In this document: positions 1 to 10,746 of the stretch, piece after piece
Position numbering within the stretch: position 1 is the first letter of the stretch
How the letters are laid out: the number at the start of each line of letters is the position of its first letter
Source of the DNA: Takakia lepidozioides
Taxonomy: Eukaryota; Streptophyta; Takakiopsida; Takakiales; Takakiaceae
Reading direction: 5' to 3'
NCBI GenBank assembly: GCA_030704615.1
Contig: CM060731.1
Location: 34,720,001-34,784,000, forward strand
Length of the DNA stretch: 64,000 bases
The notes under the pieces: generated by a model
Seen by the model: only the letters and a program-made list of their open reading frames with translations
What the model was told of the DNA's origin: nothing
Database searches by the model: none
Made by a program: the position numbers and the translations under genes

Positions 1-402
1 GTATGTCGGATAATCTTGGGAGTAGGCAGGAAATCCGTTGATATCATTGTTTACATGAACGCTTTCTCTTATTTCCGCCAGGGTATCCTTACAGATGACT
101 TCAGGTGTATTGTTCAGAGATTCGGATGCGTTCCGCGGCGATTCTACAGTCACATTTTTGTCATTGACAAACACTTTGTTCGGCTCGGTAGACCTCCAAC
201 TGGATTTTTCATCTAATTCCGAAACACCATGTTTTCTGGACGGTCCGCTTCCATCACGTCTACCGAACACCGTCTTTTGCTCCAATTGAATCTGGCTGTC
301 TTGTACTCATCGTCAGACACCGGTTCCCCACCCTCGTTCCTCTTTCTCATTCTGACATAAAAACTAATCAGAGTGTGTAACTGACTGACCCAAAGAAATA
401 TC
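1..402. other. Unassigned flank, no gene seen
   Basis: No open frame longer than about 66 codons and no motif I recognise. The stretch lies outside the left CACTA element and ends at a palindrome. It may be part of an older transposon, but nothing supports a specific family. Confidence 0.4.
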
Positions 403-430
403 GAACCTCCACTGGGTAGTGGAGGTTCCC
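403..430. repeat. Palindrome GAACCTCCACT-gggt-AGTGGAGGTTC
   Basis: An 11-base inverted repeat around a 4-base centre. A near-identical palindrome exists at the CACTA insertion point: its first part ends at 610 and its remainder starts at 7293. The two palindromes, about 180 bases apart before the CACTA insertion, look like abutting terminal inverted repeats of a small MITE-like element. That reading is an inference. Confidence 0.6.
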
Positions 431-610
431 AATTATCGTATCCCAGTCTCGTTGGAAAGTATATGTCACACTTACAATGTTACACATATGATTCCATCAC
501 TCGTTCCCACATCGTCTCAAACTGATTTCAATTTTCCCGTAATTATCCGATTTCGTCCTTACTTAAAAAAAAAATCTTTCAGCTTCCGCATACAGAATTC
601 ACGTGAACCT

Positions 611-1045
611 CATTAGTACAGATTATCGTTTTTATGACTGCAAATATCACTACATTTGCAGTGATAAGTGCGATTATGACTACATCACTCTGCAGTGATA
701 AACACGAAGTCAGTTCTACCATCACTGCGGAGTGATAAGTGCGAAGTGATGGTCGTCACTGCAGACGTGGCACCTGCCTACGACTCAGAGTGACGTGGGG
801 TGTAGTGTTGTAGTCATAACTATACGACTACAAGGCTACGTGTCATGACTACAATTACGACTATATCACTACAGATGAGTGCCAACATGGAGAGGTCTCT
901 CCATGACACGCATGACCCCCCCCCCGGATGTATATGACTACACTTATGACTATATCACTACTCACTACATCATTGAGGGTAGCATGTAGTATATTTCATG
1001 ACTACAAATATGACTCCATCACTATAGGTTTGTACTGGTTCTGGT
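611..1045. repeat. CACTA left terminal and subterminal repeats
   Basis: Repeated TATGACTAC and CACTACA motifs, some as short inverted pairs around GCAGTGATAA. In characterised CACTA elements such motifs bind the transposon-encoded DNA-binding protein. The same stretch recurs at 50520-50960 with few differences, including a shorter C-run (nine C at about 918, six at 50825). Confidence 0.8.
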
Positions 1046-1396
1046 AGGTCATCTAACACGTGTCTTTATTCGATTAGTTTATAAAACCATTAATGTTATT
1101 TTATCTATTTATTTCATATAAATTTTATTTATTGTTTTGATATTCAGATATGTTTCAATATACAGAGCAATATATTTAATTGAATGAAAGAATTTCACAC
1201 AAATACACAGATTGTTGAATGTCGATCATACAACAAAAAAACAATGGGAAAAATGTTCCCATGGATGCCGCAAAGGCTCTACAATGAGCATTCAAGAAGC
1301 CTGAAATGCCACATGGATAAATAACCAAGCCTCAAAGGCTACAAGTCCCAAAACCCAAGCCCACACCGGGCCTGCAGTCCACTAGTACTCATACAA

Positions 1397-2530
1397 TTGA
1401 AGAGTTCTATTTACAAATCACCATTGTGGCATATTTTCAACTACATTGCATCACATAGTGCCACCATTGACTGGGATCAGAAAAGTAATCATTCCACAGC
1501 TTCTCGTCATTTGCCCATAGGTCTCCAAAGCCTCCATCCCGCGCCCTTGTTGTGCATATCCTGCAATCATCACACTCCACAACACCAGGACAACACCACA
1601 TGTCGTTCAGCCATACTGTCGAACATTCCCTTTGCATCCTCAATGCACCCACATTTGGCATACATGTCCACCAGGGCAGTGTTCAGAATGACAAGTGCAA
1701 TTCCAGATTTGATGATGCCACCATGCATCTCTTTGCCCTTTTCCAGGGCTGCCAGGCTTGCACGAGCTTTGCAAACACACAAACGTGATCTGGTTACACT
1801 TCACCCCTTCCCCCACCATTTGCTCATAGGTCTCCAAGGCCTCCATCTCGCGCCCCTGCTGTGCATATCCTGCAAGCATGGCATTCCATGACACCATATC
1901 TTGTTCAGCCATACTGTCGAACACTCCCTTTGCATCCTCGATGCACCCACATTTTGCATACATGTCCAGGGGCTTTCACCCCTTCCCCCATCATTTGATC
2001 ATAGGTCTCCATACCAAGTCCCTGCTGTGCATACCCTGCAAGCATCGCGTTCCATGACCACATCTCGTTCAGCCATAGACTTGTTGAAAACTCCCTTCGC
2101 ATCCTTAATGCACCCACATTTCGCATACATGTCCACCAGGGAAGGGTTCAGAATGACATCTGGTATAATTCCAGCTTTGACGATGTCACCATGGACCTCT
2201 TTCCCCTTTTCCAGAGCTCCCCTGCTTGCACACATTGCAAACACAAAAAAATGTGATGTGGTTGGGCTTCACCCCTTTGCGCAGCATTTGCTCATAGGTC
2301 TCCAAAAGCATTCCTACCACACCCATGCTTGGTAAATCCTGCCAACATTATATTCCACGTGATCAAAGATCGTTGAGGAATTCTGTTGAACACTTGGTGA
2401 GCATCCATGATGCTCCCACACTTAACATACATGTTGACAAGGGTGTTGAGTAGGAAAACATTTGGTGTGAATCCGCTGTAGATAATGTGAGTGTGCACCT
2501 ACTTTCCAGCTTCCAGACCTTGAATCATCT
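1397..2530 (-). pseudogene. PPR (DYW-class) gene fragment inside the left CACTA
   Basis: Minus-strand frames encode consecutive pentatricopeptide motifs of the plant PLS type, such as LVDMYAKCGCIEDAKGVFD, MAERDVVMERDA, and HTHIIYSGFTPNVFLLNTLV near 2498-2292. PPR-PLS proteins bind organellar RNA and act in C-to-U editing. Here the frame breaks repeatedly, with 60-110 codon pieces in alternating frames. Neither a start region nor an E/DYW end is attached, so it is a decayed fragment. The matching piece in the right copy (51322-52600) is nearly identical, so this fragment predates the split of the two elements. Antisense transcription from neighbouring promoters could make small RNAs against real PPR genes; that is speculation. 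Confidence 0.85.
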
Positions 2531-2922
2531 TGATGCACTTAAGCAAGAGACAGACATACGTACCTGAATCTGCTGAAATGCAAAAAACATGTAAATTTGT
2601 TGCAGCAAGGAAACTTTCACCCCCACTGTTCTGCAGTACTCGAGTTACTGTAGCCCAGTGTGAAGACAACCTGTTCGACTATGACGTTGTATTGGCACTG
2701 TCTGTCACCTCATCTACTTGTTCTTGAAGCCTCCGGACTTGACTATGTTGGCTTTCAACAAAAGCAATGAGGTTACAGGTACACCTGTTCAAGGTGCTGC
2801 CATTCCTACCCGTCCTTGCTGCCACAACTATTCAAAGCCTAGGCCAAAATCTTGGTGACATTATTAGTACAATACAATACCGCTTTGGGCCAGCCTCCTA
2901 GCACACAGAGAACACAGACCGT
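2531..2922. other. CACTA interior between PPR and WEB fragments
   Basis: No coding content recognised. The right copy diverges from the left copy at about 2577 (right 52624), so this is the junction where cargo differs between the elements. Confidence 0.5.
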
Positions 2923-4835
2923 TTACTTAATTTTTTTGCTGAAATACGACCCAAGTTTTGTGGAGAACTTCTTCTTGGCTTCTCCGCTGAAGGAAACTTG
3001 AACTGCAAGACCTGGGCCAGTGACTCTAGCTGTTTCTGGTCTTGTGCGCCAGCTGGGTTCGAGTAAGGGAATGGCCACACCTCCACCATTGGCTGGACTC
3101 ACTGCCACCCCAACAGTGCTGCGTGTCGTTTGCGTTGTGGCCAGAACTGCTTTGTGCCGCTGTTCAGTCTCTGCCCTCCATTTCGGAAGCTCCCCTTCAA
3201 CTGCTGACTTTGCAGCCTCGGCCAACTCAGCTTTGTGAATTGCCTGTCTCATTGCTGCTCGGCTAGCCTCGGCCTCATTCTTGGCTGCATCAAATTTGCT
3301 CAAGCTCTCTTGCTCACTCACTTTTGCTACATCAGCCTGCCATCATGATCTCAAAGTTAGTCCTGATGGCTGCATTAACATTGTTTACTGTTCATAGACC
3401 CTAACTTCAAAACCTGTTGTCACACTAATAGGTGTATTTCACTAGTCAGAACTCTGATAGAACTTTCCAGGTCACAGTTTAGAAGGACAGGAAAACTCTC
3501 CCCTACACACAGCACAAGGACATTATCGGAGGAGAAAGAAATAAGAAAAACTCTATAATATGCACTGGAAGCCCAAAGGGAGAGAGAGAGAAGGTGGTCG
3601 ACCTCATAGCTATCTCTTTTAGACAGTAGTTCTTTCTAATCTTATGTTTAGCCTAGATGGCCATGGACTGGAAGGCTGCAGGGATTGTAGGTAGTGACAA
3701 CAGAAATACTAGGAACAAAAGAACTAACCTGAGCCATGGCTGCTGCCACTCGTTTGTTGGCTAACTCATCTGACTCTTGCAGTTTTCTGCTCAATGCCTC
3801 GTACTCTTCCTGTGAATGTGTAACCTCAAGTCCCAGTTCCTTGGCCTGTGCATCAGTATTGATTCTCCTTGTCAGTGATTTCACCTGCAACAAAGAATCA
3901 CTTTCAGGTTTACTTTGCATCGCTGCTGCCTGACTACCATTTGCATTCTAGCAATACAATTCCTTGAGACAGTACAAATCCAATGCCAAACAGTCAAACT
4001 CCTCGGTCAATCAGCAGCATATGAATTGCAAGCTTTGAATACACAAGCTTCAAATCATCCTAAAACAAAATGTCCAAAACAATTTACACAAGTATCCTAG
4101 GAAAACAATCTCAGTTACAATTGACAAAAATATCTGAAAATGAAAATGAATCTGAGCAAGAGGAAGGGACTCGCACAAGTTTATTTCAAACCTCTGAGAG
4201 TGCCAGAGCCTCAGAAGCTCTTGCTGCCTCAGTCTCCCTCAATGCTGCTTGCAACCGGCTATCTGTGGTGCTCATATGTGGCTGGATTTGCTCCAACTCT
4301 CGTTTGGCTCTGGCAGCTGCATCTCTTGCTTCAGCTGCTGCAGACTTGGATTCATCTGCTTCAATCGTCACCTGCTTGACAATCCATATACAATTTTGAG
4401 TGGAAGCAATACTAGATACACGCAAACAAGCAAGCCCTAAACAAGCAAGCCCCCCCCACATCTTCACACTTCCCTTTCTCCCCCTCTAGTCTCATAAGCT
4501 TCCTGTGGACTGTAAATCACTCTAATACTGGTCAGGTACACATTCCTTGACCTGGTGCAAGGCCTCAGTCAAGGCTGACACATTCTCCTTAGCCTTTGCC
4601 TCTGCCAAAGTAGCAGCCTCCAACTCTGCCTGTGCTTTGGTTAGCTGCTGCTCCATCTTCACAGCAACTGTCTCTCCCTCCCTCAGTATTGAAAGCTCTA
4701 TCTGATTTGGAGTTCGCCAACTCAGCCTTCAATGATGCCAGAGAGGCTGACAGCCTTGCCTCCTGCTCAGAGGCTCTCTTCAACTTCATGTTTGATTCTT
4801 CTAATTGGATGGAGAACACTCTAGCCTTCAATTAG
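2923..4835 (-). pseudogene. WEB-family (DUF827) coiled-coil gene fragment with introns, captured by CACTA
   Basis: Four minus-strand exon-like blocks in order: about 4835-4510, 4376-4195, 3884-3729 and 3340-2923 (stop). They encode charged coiled coil with WEB-family signatures, including TEAARASEALALSEV, EEYEALSRKLQESDELANKR, VAAAMAQ and KAELAEAAKSAVEGELPKW. WEB/PMI2 proteins steer chloroplast photorelocation along actin. Intron borders remain: acceptors CAG|GTGACG and GCAG|GTGAAA, donors CAG|GTTAGT and GAG|GTTTGA. The first block has a frameshift near 4710, and the N-terminal half of the family is absent. Intron retention means it was captured as genomic DNA. It ends LGSYFSKKIK. Non-functional as a WEB protein, although a truncated transcript is conceivable. 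Confidence 0.8.
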
Positions 4836-5009
4836 TCAAGGGAGGTCATTAGCTGTATGTTAGTGGGTACAATGTATCCAAGAGGAAAGCCCAGGATACC
4901 TTTCATCCAGGTGATGGGTGCTCTTAATCCCCTGACAAGAGGATTTCGGCTTTCACTTGGCAGGGGTTAAAAGCACCTAGGTTCGCTATATGAGTGCCTT
5001 CCATAGAGC

Positions 5010-5195
5010 CTCTGTCAGTCTGCCTGCCTCACAAAGCATCTTCACATGCCCAGAAGTGCCAGAAGAGGCATTGTGGACTCCCTCTCTTGATCCTCTTTCA
5101 GAAGCTGTGGTCATGGTTGAGGTGCCTGATTTACTGTGCCGCTGCAGCTGCTGCCTTTAGTTGACCATCTACCCATGTAGGTTTCTTGTGGCTAT
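5010..5195 (-). pseudogene. PPR gene N-terminal fragment
   Basis: The minus strand carries the same sequence that at 52826-52632 reads MGRWSTKGSSCSGTVG and then LCEADRLTEALQTLNQ, a typical start of a PLS-class PPR protein just before the first repeat. The left copy lacks six bases present in the right copy (around 5133). It sits between the WEB and GMC fragments and is shared by both elements. Confidence 0.6.
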
Positions 5196-5384
5196 TGATC
5201 CACATGGAATCATAGGTAATCTTGAGCTTGAAATCTGGCCCTCTTGGATGAATCTGGACCCACTCTCGATCCCTGCTCCTTCAGCTATCTCTGCCTCTGC
5301 ACAGATCATGCACACATGTTTGTCTTGCTGCTAGCAGCTGACAATGACAGCCTAGATGTGTTCCAGCAAACACCCTAACCCTAC

Positions 5385-5828
5385 TTAGGAACTTATTATA
5401 GAACCCACCTCCGATATGCCCGCAACGGTTATCAGAGACACTTCGACTGGCACTGGTGATGGTACTATCACAGCGTTTATCGGATTGTCCACCATCCCGT
5501 GACCTACACCTCTAAGATTCATTACGCATGGGATGTTGAATGAAGCAAGATGCTTCGCCGGTCCGACTCCACTTAGTAGTAGCAACTGTGGACTGCCCAG
5601 AGCCCCTGCTGTCAAAATTACCTCACCGTGTCCCAGTCGATCAGGTCCCAGCCCAGCTTCTTCCAGGAATGCCCAATGCTCAACACCTTCAGCATCTGTG
5701 TACACGACGCCCGATGCAGATGGCTTTGAATCCTCCGCTGCAACCATGTGGGATCCAAGTTCATAACCCGGGTCAATGTGAGTATTGTCAAGAAACTGAG
5801 GAACTAACTTCAACTTGCAGAACGTCAA
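5385..5828 (-). pseudogene. GMC oxidoreductase (HOTHEAD-like) exon fragment captured by CACTA
   Basis: A 147-codon minus-strand frame. From about residue 35 it matches the FAD-dependent GMC oxidoreductase family, in particular plant HOTHEAD/mandelonitrile-lyase-like proteins. It has a clear GMC signature 2 (GALGSPQLLLLSGVGP), then GHGMVDNPINAVIVPSPVPV and SLITVAGISEVGS. The family is about 550-600 residues; only a central piece is here, without the N-terminal dinucleotide-binding motif or the C-terminal catalytic His/Asn region. The frame itself is intact, so capture may be fairly recent. It has no counterpart in the right CACTA copy. Confidence 0.88.
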
Positions 5829-5951
5829 CCGTCATGATGAATGTCTTAGAAGATAAGCTCGACTTGTTTATCATACTGACTACTGAGCTCCTACTGAGTC
5901 AGTTTGGTCAAGTAAAAATTAGTCCAACAGGCATTCACTTTTTTGCACCAA

Positions 5952-6040
5952 CGAGCTAACTTGCAGAATTCAACCTGAAAATTTAGGGATGACTATGATA
6001 AGAGGGAAAACAGGCTGAAATGTGTTGAAGAAGGTGCTCA
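5952..6040. repeat. Internal CACTA repeat unit, about 88 bases
   Basis: The unit runs from GAGCTAACTTGCAGAATTC to TGTGTTGAAGAAGGTGC. Related copies lie in the right element at about 53230-53312, 53866-53955, 54299-54392 and 56614-56698. Five copies in two elements imply duplication of the segment during cargo shuffling, or an intron piece shared by several captured PPR fragments. Confidence 0.7.
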
Positions 6041-6660
6041 TAGGTCTCCAAAGCCTCCATCCCGCGCCCTTGCTATGCATATCATGCAATCATCGCACTC
6101 CACGACACCACATCTCGTTCAGCCATACTGTTGAACACTCCCTTTGCACCCTCGATGCACCCACATTTTGCATTCATGTCCACGAGAGTACTGTTCAGAA
6201 TGACATCGGGTACAATTCCAGCTCTGACAATGTCACCATGGACCTCTTCGCCCTTTTCGAGGGCTGCCAGCAGGCTTACGCATGCATTGCAAATGCAATC
6301 AAACGTGATGTGGTCGGGCTTCACCCCTTCCGCCATCATTTGATCGTAGGTCTCCAAAGCCTCCTTCCCGCGGCCTTGCCCATTCAGCCATACTGTTGCA
6401 AACTCCCTTCACATCCTCAATGCACCCACATTTCACATACATGTCCACGAGGGTGATATTGCAAACTTAAACGAATGTGACCCGGTCCGGCTTCACCCCT
6501 TCCCGCATTATTTGCTCATAGGTCTCCAAAGCCTCTATACCATGCCCCCACTGTGCATATCCTCGCCCTTCCTACATCATTTGCTTAAGAATAAGCTCAA
6601 GAAAGCCACATCAGTGCTCAAGAATAGGTCGCAAAGCCTCAACCCCATGCCCTTGCATTG
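6022..6660 (-). pseudogene. PPR fragment near the right end of the left CACTA
   Basis: The minus strand has PLS-class PPR motifs: METYDQMMAEGVKPDHITF, LEKGEEVHGDIVRAGIVPDV, STLVDMNAKCGCIEGAKGVF and ERDVVSWSAMIA. The frame is broken at several points. The right element has a homologous piece at about 56760-57300, showing that it belongs to the scaffold common to both. Confidence 0.83.
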
Positions 6661-6879
6661 TATATCTTGCGATCATCCCGTTCCATGACATAAGTTCTCC
6701 CTCCTTCGGCTCGATACTACGAAAACAAATGGTAGCGCGGGAGACAAAAAGAGGCTAAGTCCCAGCCCTATGTGTTCACGGCTGAACGTGGGCAACCCTA
6801 AAGCAATTTTTTGAATTTTTTGAATTTTTTGCTCTTTGTGGCATTCCATTGACACAAGTGCTTTGTTAAAGATAGATGG

Positions 6880-7292
6880 ATGAGGTCATCCAATGGATGA
6901 ATCCATTCATGTATATGCCTTAAGATGCCACGTGTAGTGATGTAGTCATATAAACATAGCTGGAAACCTACTATAGTCATGTAGTCATAAGCTTCTATGG
7001 CATGTCATCAATGTGTAGTAGTGGTGTAGTCATTTAGTCATAAGCTTATATGGCACGTGTCTGACGTGTAGTATTGCGTATGACTATTAGTTATATAAAC
7101 CAAGCATGTGTTCTTGGTCAACAATGTTTGACCACAGCTCCTAGTCATGTAGTAACATATATGACTTCATTAGATTAAAATATATTAAAATGCGCCCAAC
7201 AATGGGTTTCATCACTATGTAGTCACATATATAGTCATGGTTACCGAGGTTTATATTACCCGTAGTCATAAAAACGACAATCTGTACTAGTG
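6880..7292. repeat. CACTA right subterminal and terminal repeats
   Basis: Many GTAGTCATA-type motifs, the inverse of those at the left end, ending in CTGTACTAGTG. The stretch is almost the same as 57600-58017 in the second element. Confidence 0.8.
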
Positions 7293-7295
7293 CCT

Positions 7296-8930
7296 CCACT
7301 GGGCAGTGGAGGTTCCAGTTTCTGGTTGCTCATGTGCAAGACATGGGTCTACGAATACTCTACTCTGGTCTGCACGAAGCCTATTGTTAGCATATGTCTA
7401 CTGTAGAATACAAGTAGACTAGGCTATCGTGGTTTTTCAGAATTGCCAAATTCGACATAATTGGATAAGAAATGAAAATTTTCATTCAGAATCGAATTTG
7501 AATGGGAAGAAATGCATCAACTAACGCTGGATTTGGGGATCAAGAAAACGGTTGAGAAATAAACATCTGGGCATTTCCGAAACCATTGTCCTCAATAAAC
7601 CACCACAATGAACAAAACAAGCAATACAACCAGCACGGTAATCTCCCGCCACCCTAAACCATTACCCTAATCGACCAGAACAAGCACACACAAACCCAAT
7701 TGCACACAAAACCATCCTACAAACCATCGGTGAATTGAAAAACAACAATGACGCAGGAATGCACTGAAGCACAGAATGGAACAAGAGTGAAATGAATTGA
7801 CAGAGAATGAAACAACATTGAAGCAAACAATGAAGCAAACAATGAAGCAGAAACCTAATGTGCACTAAAGCACGGACTGAAGCACTGAAGATAGTGCAGT
7901 GCAGCAGAGAATGAAGCAGGATCCAAACGAATTGGATCTTGAACAGGCCACATGAATCGAGAGCGGGCCAACACAAAACTGAGAACATGCCAACACATGA
8001 ATTCAGAACAGGCCAACACAAAACATGAAACAGAAGACGAAAAGAGGGAGTTTTTAATGTTGTATCTGCTTGTGCCGGCCATTTTGGTGCCCCTGCAACC
8101 ACAGTCCTTCGTTTGATACTCTCTTCCGCACCTTCGCCTGCCGGTAATTGCACTGTGCTCTCGCCTCTACACTCGTCAATCTCCACTCGCCACTGTCCGG
8201 TCTCTCCTCCCCGCTCTTCAAATTTCGCCTATTTCACTCTCTCACCTTTCACCCTCTCCTCTCTCTGCACTCGGCCAAGTCTGCTCTTTCTCTCCACGCT
8301 CCAGTGTCCAGTCGCTGCAAAACGAGCTCCAAAACTCTTCTCTTTCACGCTCTCCTCTCTCAACTGTTAAGCTCTCACTCGCGCAGCGCTTACGCGTAGA
8401 AAATGGGAAGCCCAAAGGCCGTGCTCAAAGAGCGCACCCCTTATAAGCGACCTTCAAGGATGATCTGAAACATCGCCTCCGTCCGAAATCGAACGGTCGC
8501 GCGGCCCAAATGGATGTTCTGCCCCATCCACGCAAACTAACATTAATACTGTCCATCCACACAGATGAAATTAGTTCAACTTTTGTTCCACGAATGCACA
8601 CACGTTTATACAGACAACTGGAGAGACGAATGAAAAAAGAACGAAATGATTGTAATGATGCCATTGATCAGACTCTGCAACCCTCACACTTACAAAAATC
8701 TTAAAATAGATTCGAAGCCAACAAACCTTAACCCACGCCCCAAACGCACATGTGACCACCCACGTGACACGCCTAGGCAGTCGTTTCGAACTCAATCTGC
8801 CAGAAGACACAACGTTGTACCTATGGATTCGTCACACTGTATAATCATTGTCTCATATTGGGCTGTCCACGATTACTTTCGGCTGTTAGCCGCCAGGCGT
8901 CAATATTCCCTGACAGACATACGGCTTTAA
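7296..8930. other. Unassigned intergenic stretch
   Basis: It starts with the remainder of a palindrome (CCACTGGGCAGTGGAGG), then has A-rich sequence with imperfect short tandem units (TGAAGCAAACAA, around 7820-7850). The longest frame (174 codons, minus strand) is rich in Cys, Leu and Phe and resembles no family I know. I see no gene. Confidence 0.4.
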
Positions 8931-9038
8931 GGATAGTAGATGGCCCCTCGTGTCGGGCATTCCTCGATTTAAGGTCCAGAGCCACCATAGGGACTGCCCA
9001 TTTATCGAGGGATACCCGACACGAGGGGTCCATCCCTA
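8931..9038. repeat. Foldback with 28-base arms
   Basis: Left arm about 8940-8966 and right arm about 9004-9031 are inverted copies sharing the core CCCCTCGTGTCGGG, with a loop of about 37 bases. It could be the core of a small foldback MITE or a hairpin RNA. No TA or other target duplication was clear. Confidence 0.7.
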
Positions 9039-9472
9039 CATTAAACATGTGCAAGCAAGCAAGGCACGACAGAGCATTCCGCACACCTGTAATGCACCGC
9101 CCTCACTGTCCAATGCAATGCGCCGACATGTAATGCCCCGCCCTGCCCAAGTGTTTTATTCACTGTAACAGCACGATAAATATAAACAGAACAATCTCAA
9201 AGTGCTTTATGGTTCACCTCCGGATCCTCCCAGCTAATTATATAATGATCGATTGTTAATGTGCAGTCCCGAATTAGTTGTGGCGATTAGCCGCCTAACT
9301 TCATTTTTCTAGGCCACTTGTCAGAATCGACATCCTTCACGCTTATTCCAGAGTCTGCTGTCAGAGTCGCACGATAATGATGCCAGACTTGTAGTCCTAC
9401 TAACGTACAAGTACGATAGAATTCAGTCTGATCGCGGCCGTTATTGTTTGTTCCATAATTAATGTGACAATG

Positions 9473-10693
9473 TGTCGCGCACCTCACTTCGGTAAGCTCC
9501 CCTTCAAGTCATAGTTACTCGCTTTTATGCGCGCGACTGACTCCCAACCTGGCCGCCGGGCCAACTTGGAGCTTCGGCTGCTCACCGGGACATAACGGTC
9601 CCCCTTCGCTCTCCCACTAAACCCTCCACCTATTTGGGCCTAGTGGAATTCCCTTTTGTAGATGGCAGTCCGGAACAGCTCCCCACTCTTTTGCCGCTTT
9701 CCGGCTCGCTCGCTTACTCACTAGTTTTTGGTCACCAACGGGCTTGCATCGTTCTCAGGGTCACTACTCCCCTTATATATACTTCTGTAGCTATCCGCGG
9801 GGGTTTCACAACCAGCCATGCCATTTTATGGCGAACCACCACGAAAACCCTCGACTCCCGGTGGTGAGTCGCGGTGAGTCTTGGCCCACTCACCACGGCC
9901 CCATTGGGCCGTGATGAGTCCCAAGACTCCCCACGACTCCCTCCACGAGGTCTCCACCCCATGGTGAGTCCTATGCCACCCCCACTAAGTCCCGCTAAGC
10001 TACCACCACCTCTTGTGGAGCCACCCCCACCGCAACCCGGTCTGCGGGGCTCCACCTAGTGAGCGCCTCCGCCTCCTTGAGTGCCTTGGGCACTCAAGGG
10101 TGCTCGAGGCACGACGCGACCAGTAGCTGCATCAGTACCGATATCTCCCACTACCAGCACTAGTAGTGGAACAAGTAGTGCCGGTACTTCTGCAGGTGGT
10201 ACCAGTTCAAAAGGTGCTACTACTCCTCCTACCACGACTACAACACATGTGCCTAGATTTAACCCGGTGGTGGAGTTCTTCCAGGAGTTGCGGAGGAACT
10301 ACCAAGGTGTACGGACAGAGAAGCTGCGAAGTTTGCAAGACTTCCAACGCAAACCCAGTGAGAGTTTGCGAGAGGCCTACACTCGTATGAGGCGCTTGAT
10401 AAGTGTGACCCAAGGGGTTACTGAAGCTCAGGCAATCCAGTTCTAGTATGGAATTTTGGACAAGGAGCTTAGGAGAAGGGTGCGGGATGCAACCCTGTTA
10501 CAAGCAGCCTAACCCACATTAGCAGATGTGTTTCTGTTGGCTGAGCGGATTGAGCTCAACATGGTGGAGGAGCGAGTTGTTACCATTGGGTTTGGCAAGG
10601 ACCCCCCATACCTATCGCTGCCGCTGCCCCCACCACAGGGGCAGCCCCTCATGTGTCCCGACCCCCCCGCCCTCAAGGCAAAGGGCCGCGACA
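9473..10693 (-). repeat. Downstream (3') LTR, enlarged to 1221 bases
   Basis: It runs TGTCGCG to CGCGACA like its partner at 16199-16926 but is about 490 bases longer. The extra block, about 10111-10601, lies between the shared GGGCACTCAAGGGTGCT and CCCCCATACCTATCG. It holds plus-strand gag-like coding sequence, opposite in sense to the host element. Confidence 0.9.
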
Positions 10694-10746
10694 CACACCC
10701 CTACCAACAGGGAGTCGATGTCCTCATCGACTTGTCCATTTTGTAG
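10081..10746 (+). pseudogene. Foreign gag fragment inside the LTR
   Basis: A plus-strand frame opens in the LTR at 10081 and crosses into the extra block. It shows retrotransposon Gag capsid features: FNPVVEFFQELRRNYQGV, LQDFQRKPSESLREAYTR, then LDKELRRRVRDAT and FLLAERIELNMV. It has in-frame stops at 10444-10446 and about 10510. The sequence differs from the element's own Gag. It is either a captured piece of another LTR retrotransposon or old LTR content lost from the other LTR. Confidence 0.75.

Larger units (their letters stand above)
611..7292. mobile_element. Non-autonomous CACTA transposon, left copy, with captured gene fragments
   Basis: The left end begins CATTAGTACAGATTATCG and the right end closes CGACAATCTGTACTAGTG, its inverted repeat. 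The first five bases are a one-base variant of the diagnostic CACTA. A 3-base target duplication CCT sits at 608-610 and 7293-7295, as expected for the En/Spm (CACTA) superfamily. Subterminal regions hold many copies of a TATGACTAC-like motif (about 630-1040), in inverted orientation (GTAGTCATA) at 6940-7280, another hallmark of the family. The 6.7 kb interior holds only minus-strand fragments of host-type genes (PPR, WEB family, GMC oxidoreductase). No TNPD/TNPA-like transposase frame was seen, so it should need a transposase in trans. Confidence 0.9.

Noticed and set aside
611-1045. CRISPR-like array of short repeats
   Set aside because: Units are irregular and overlapping, spacers are not of even length, and the setting is a plant CACTA terminus.
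7662-8186. 174-codon minus-strand frame
   Set aside because: Low-complexity Cys/Leu/Phe sequence arising from A-rich imperfect repeats, with overlapping frames on both strands and no domain or splice signals.
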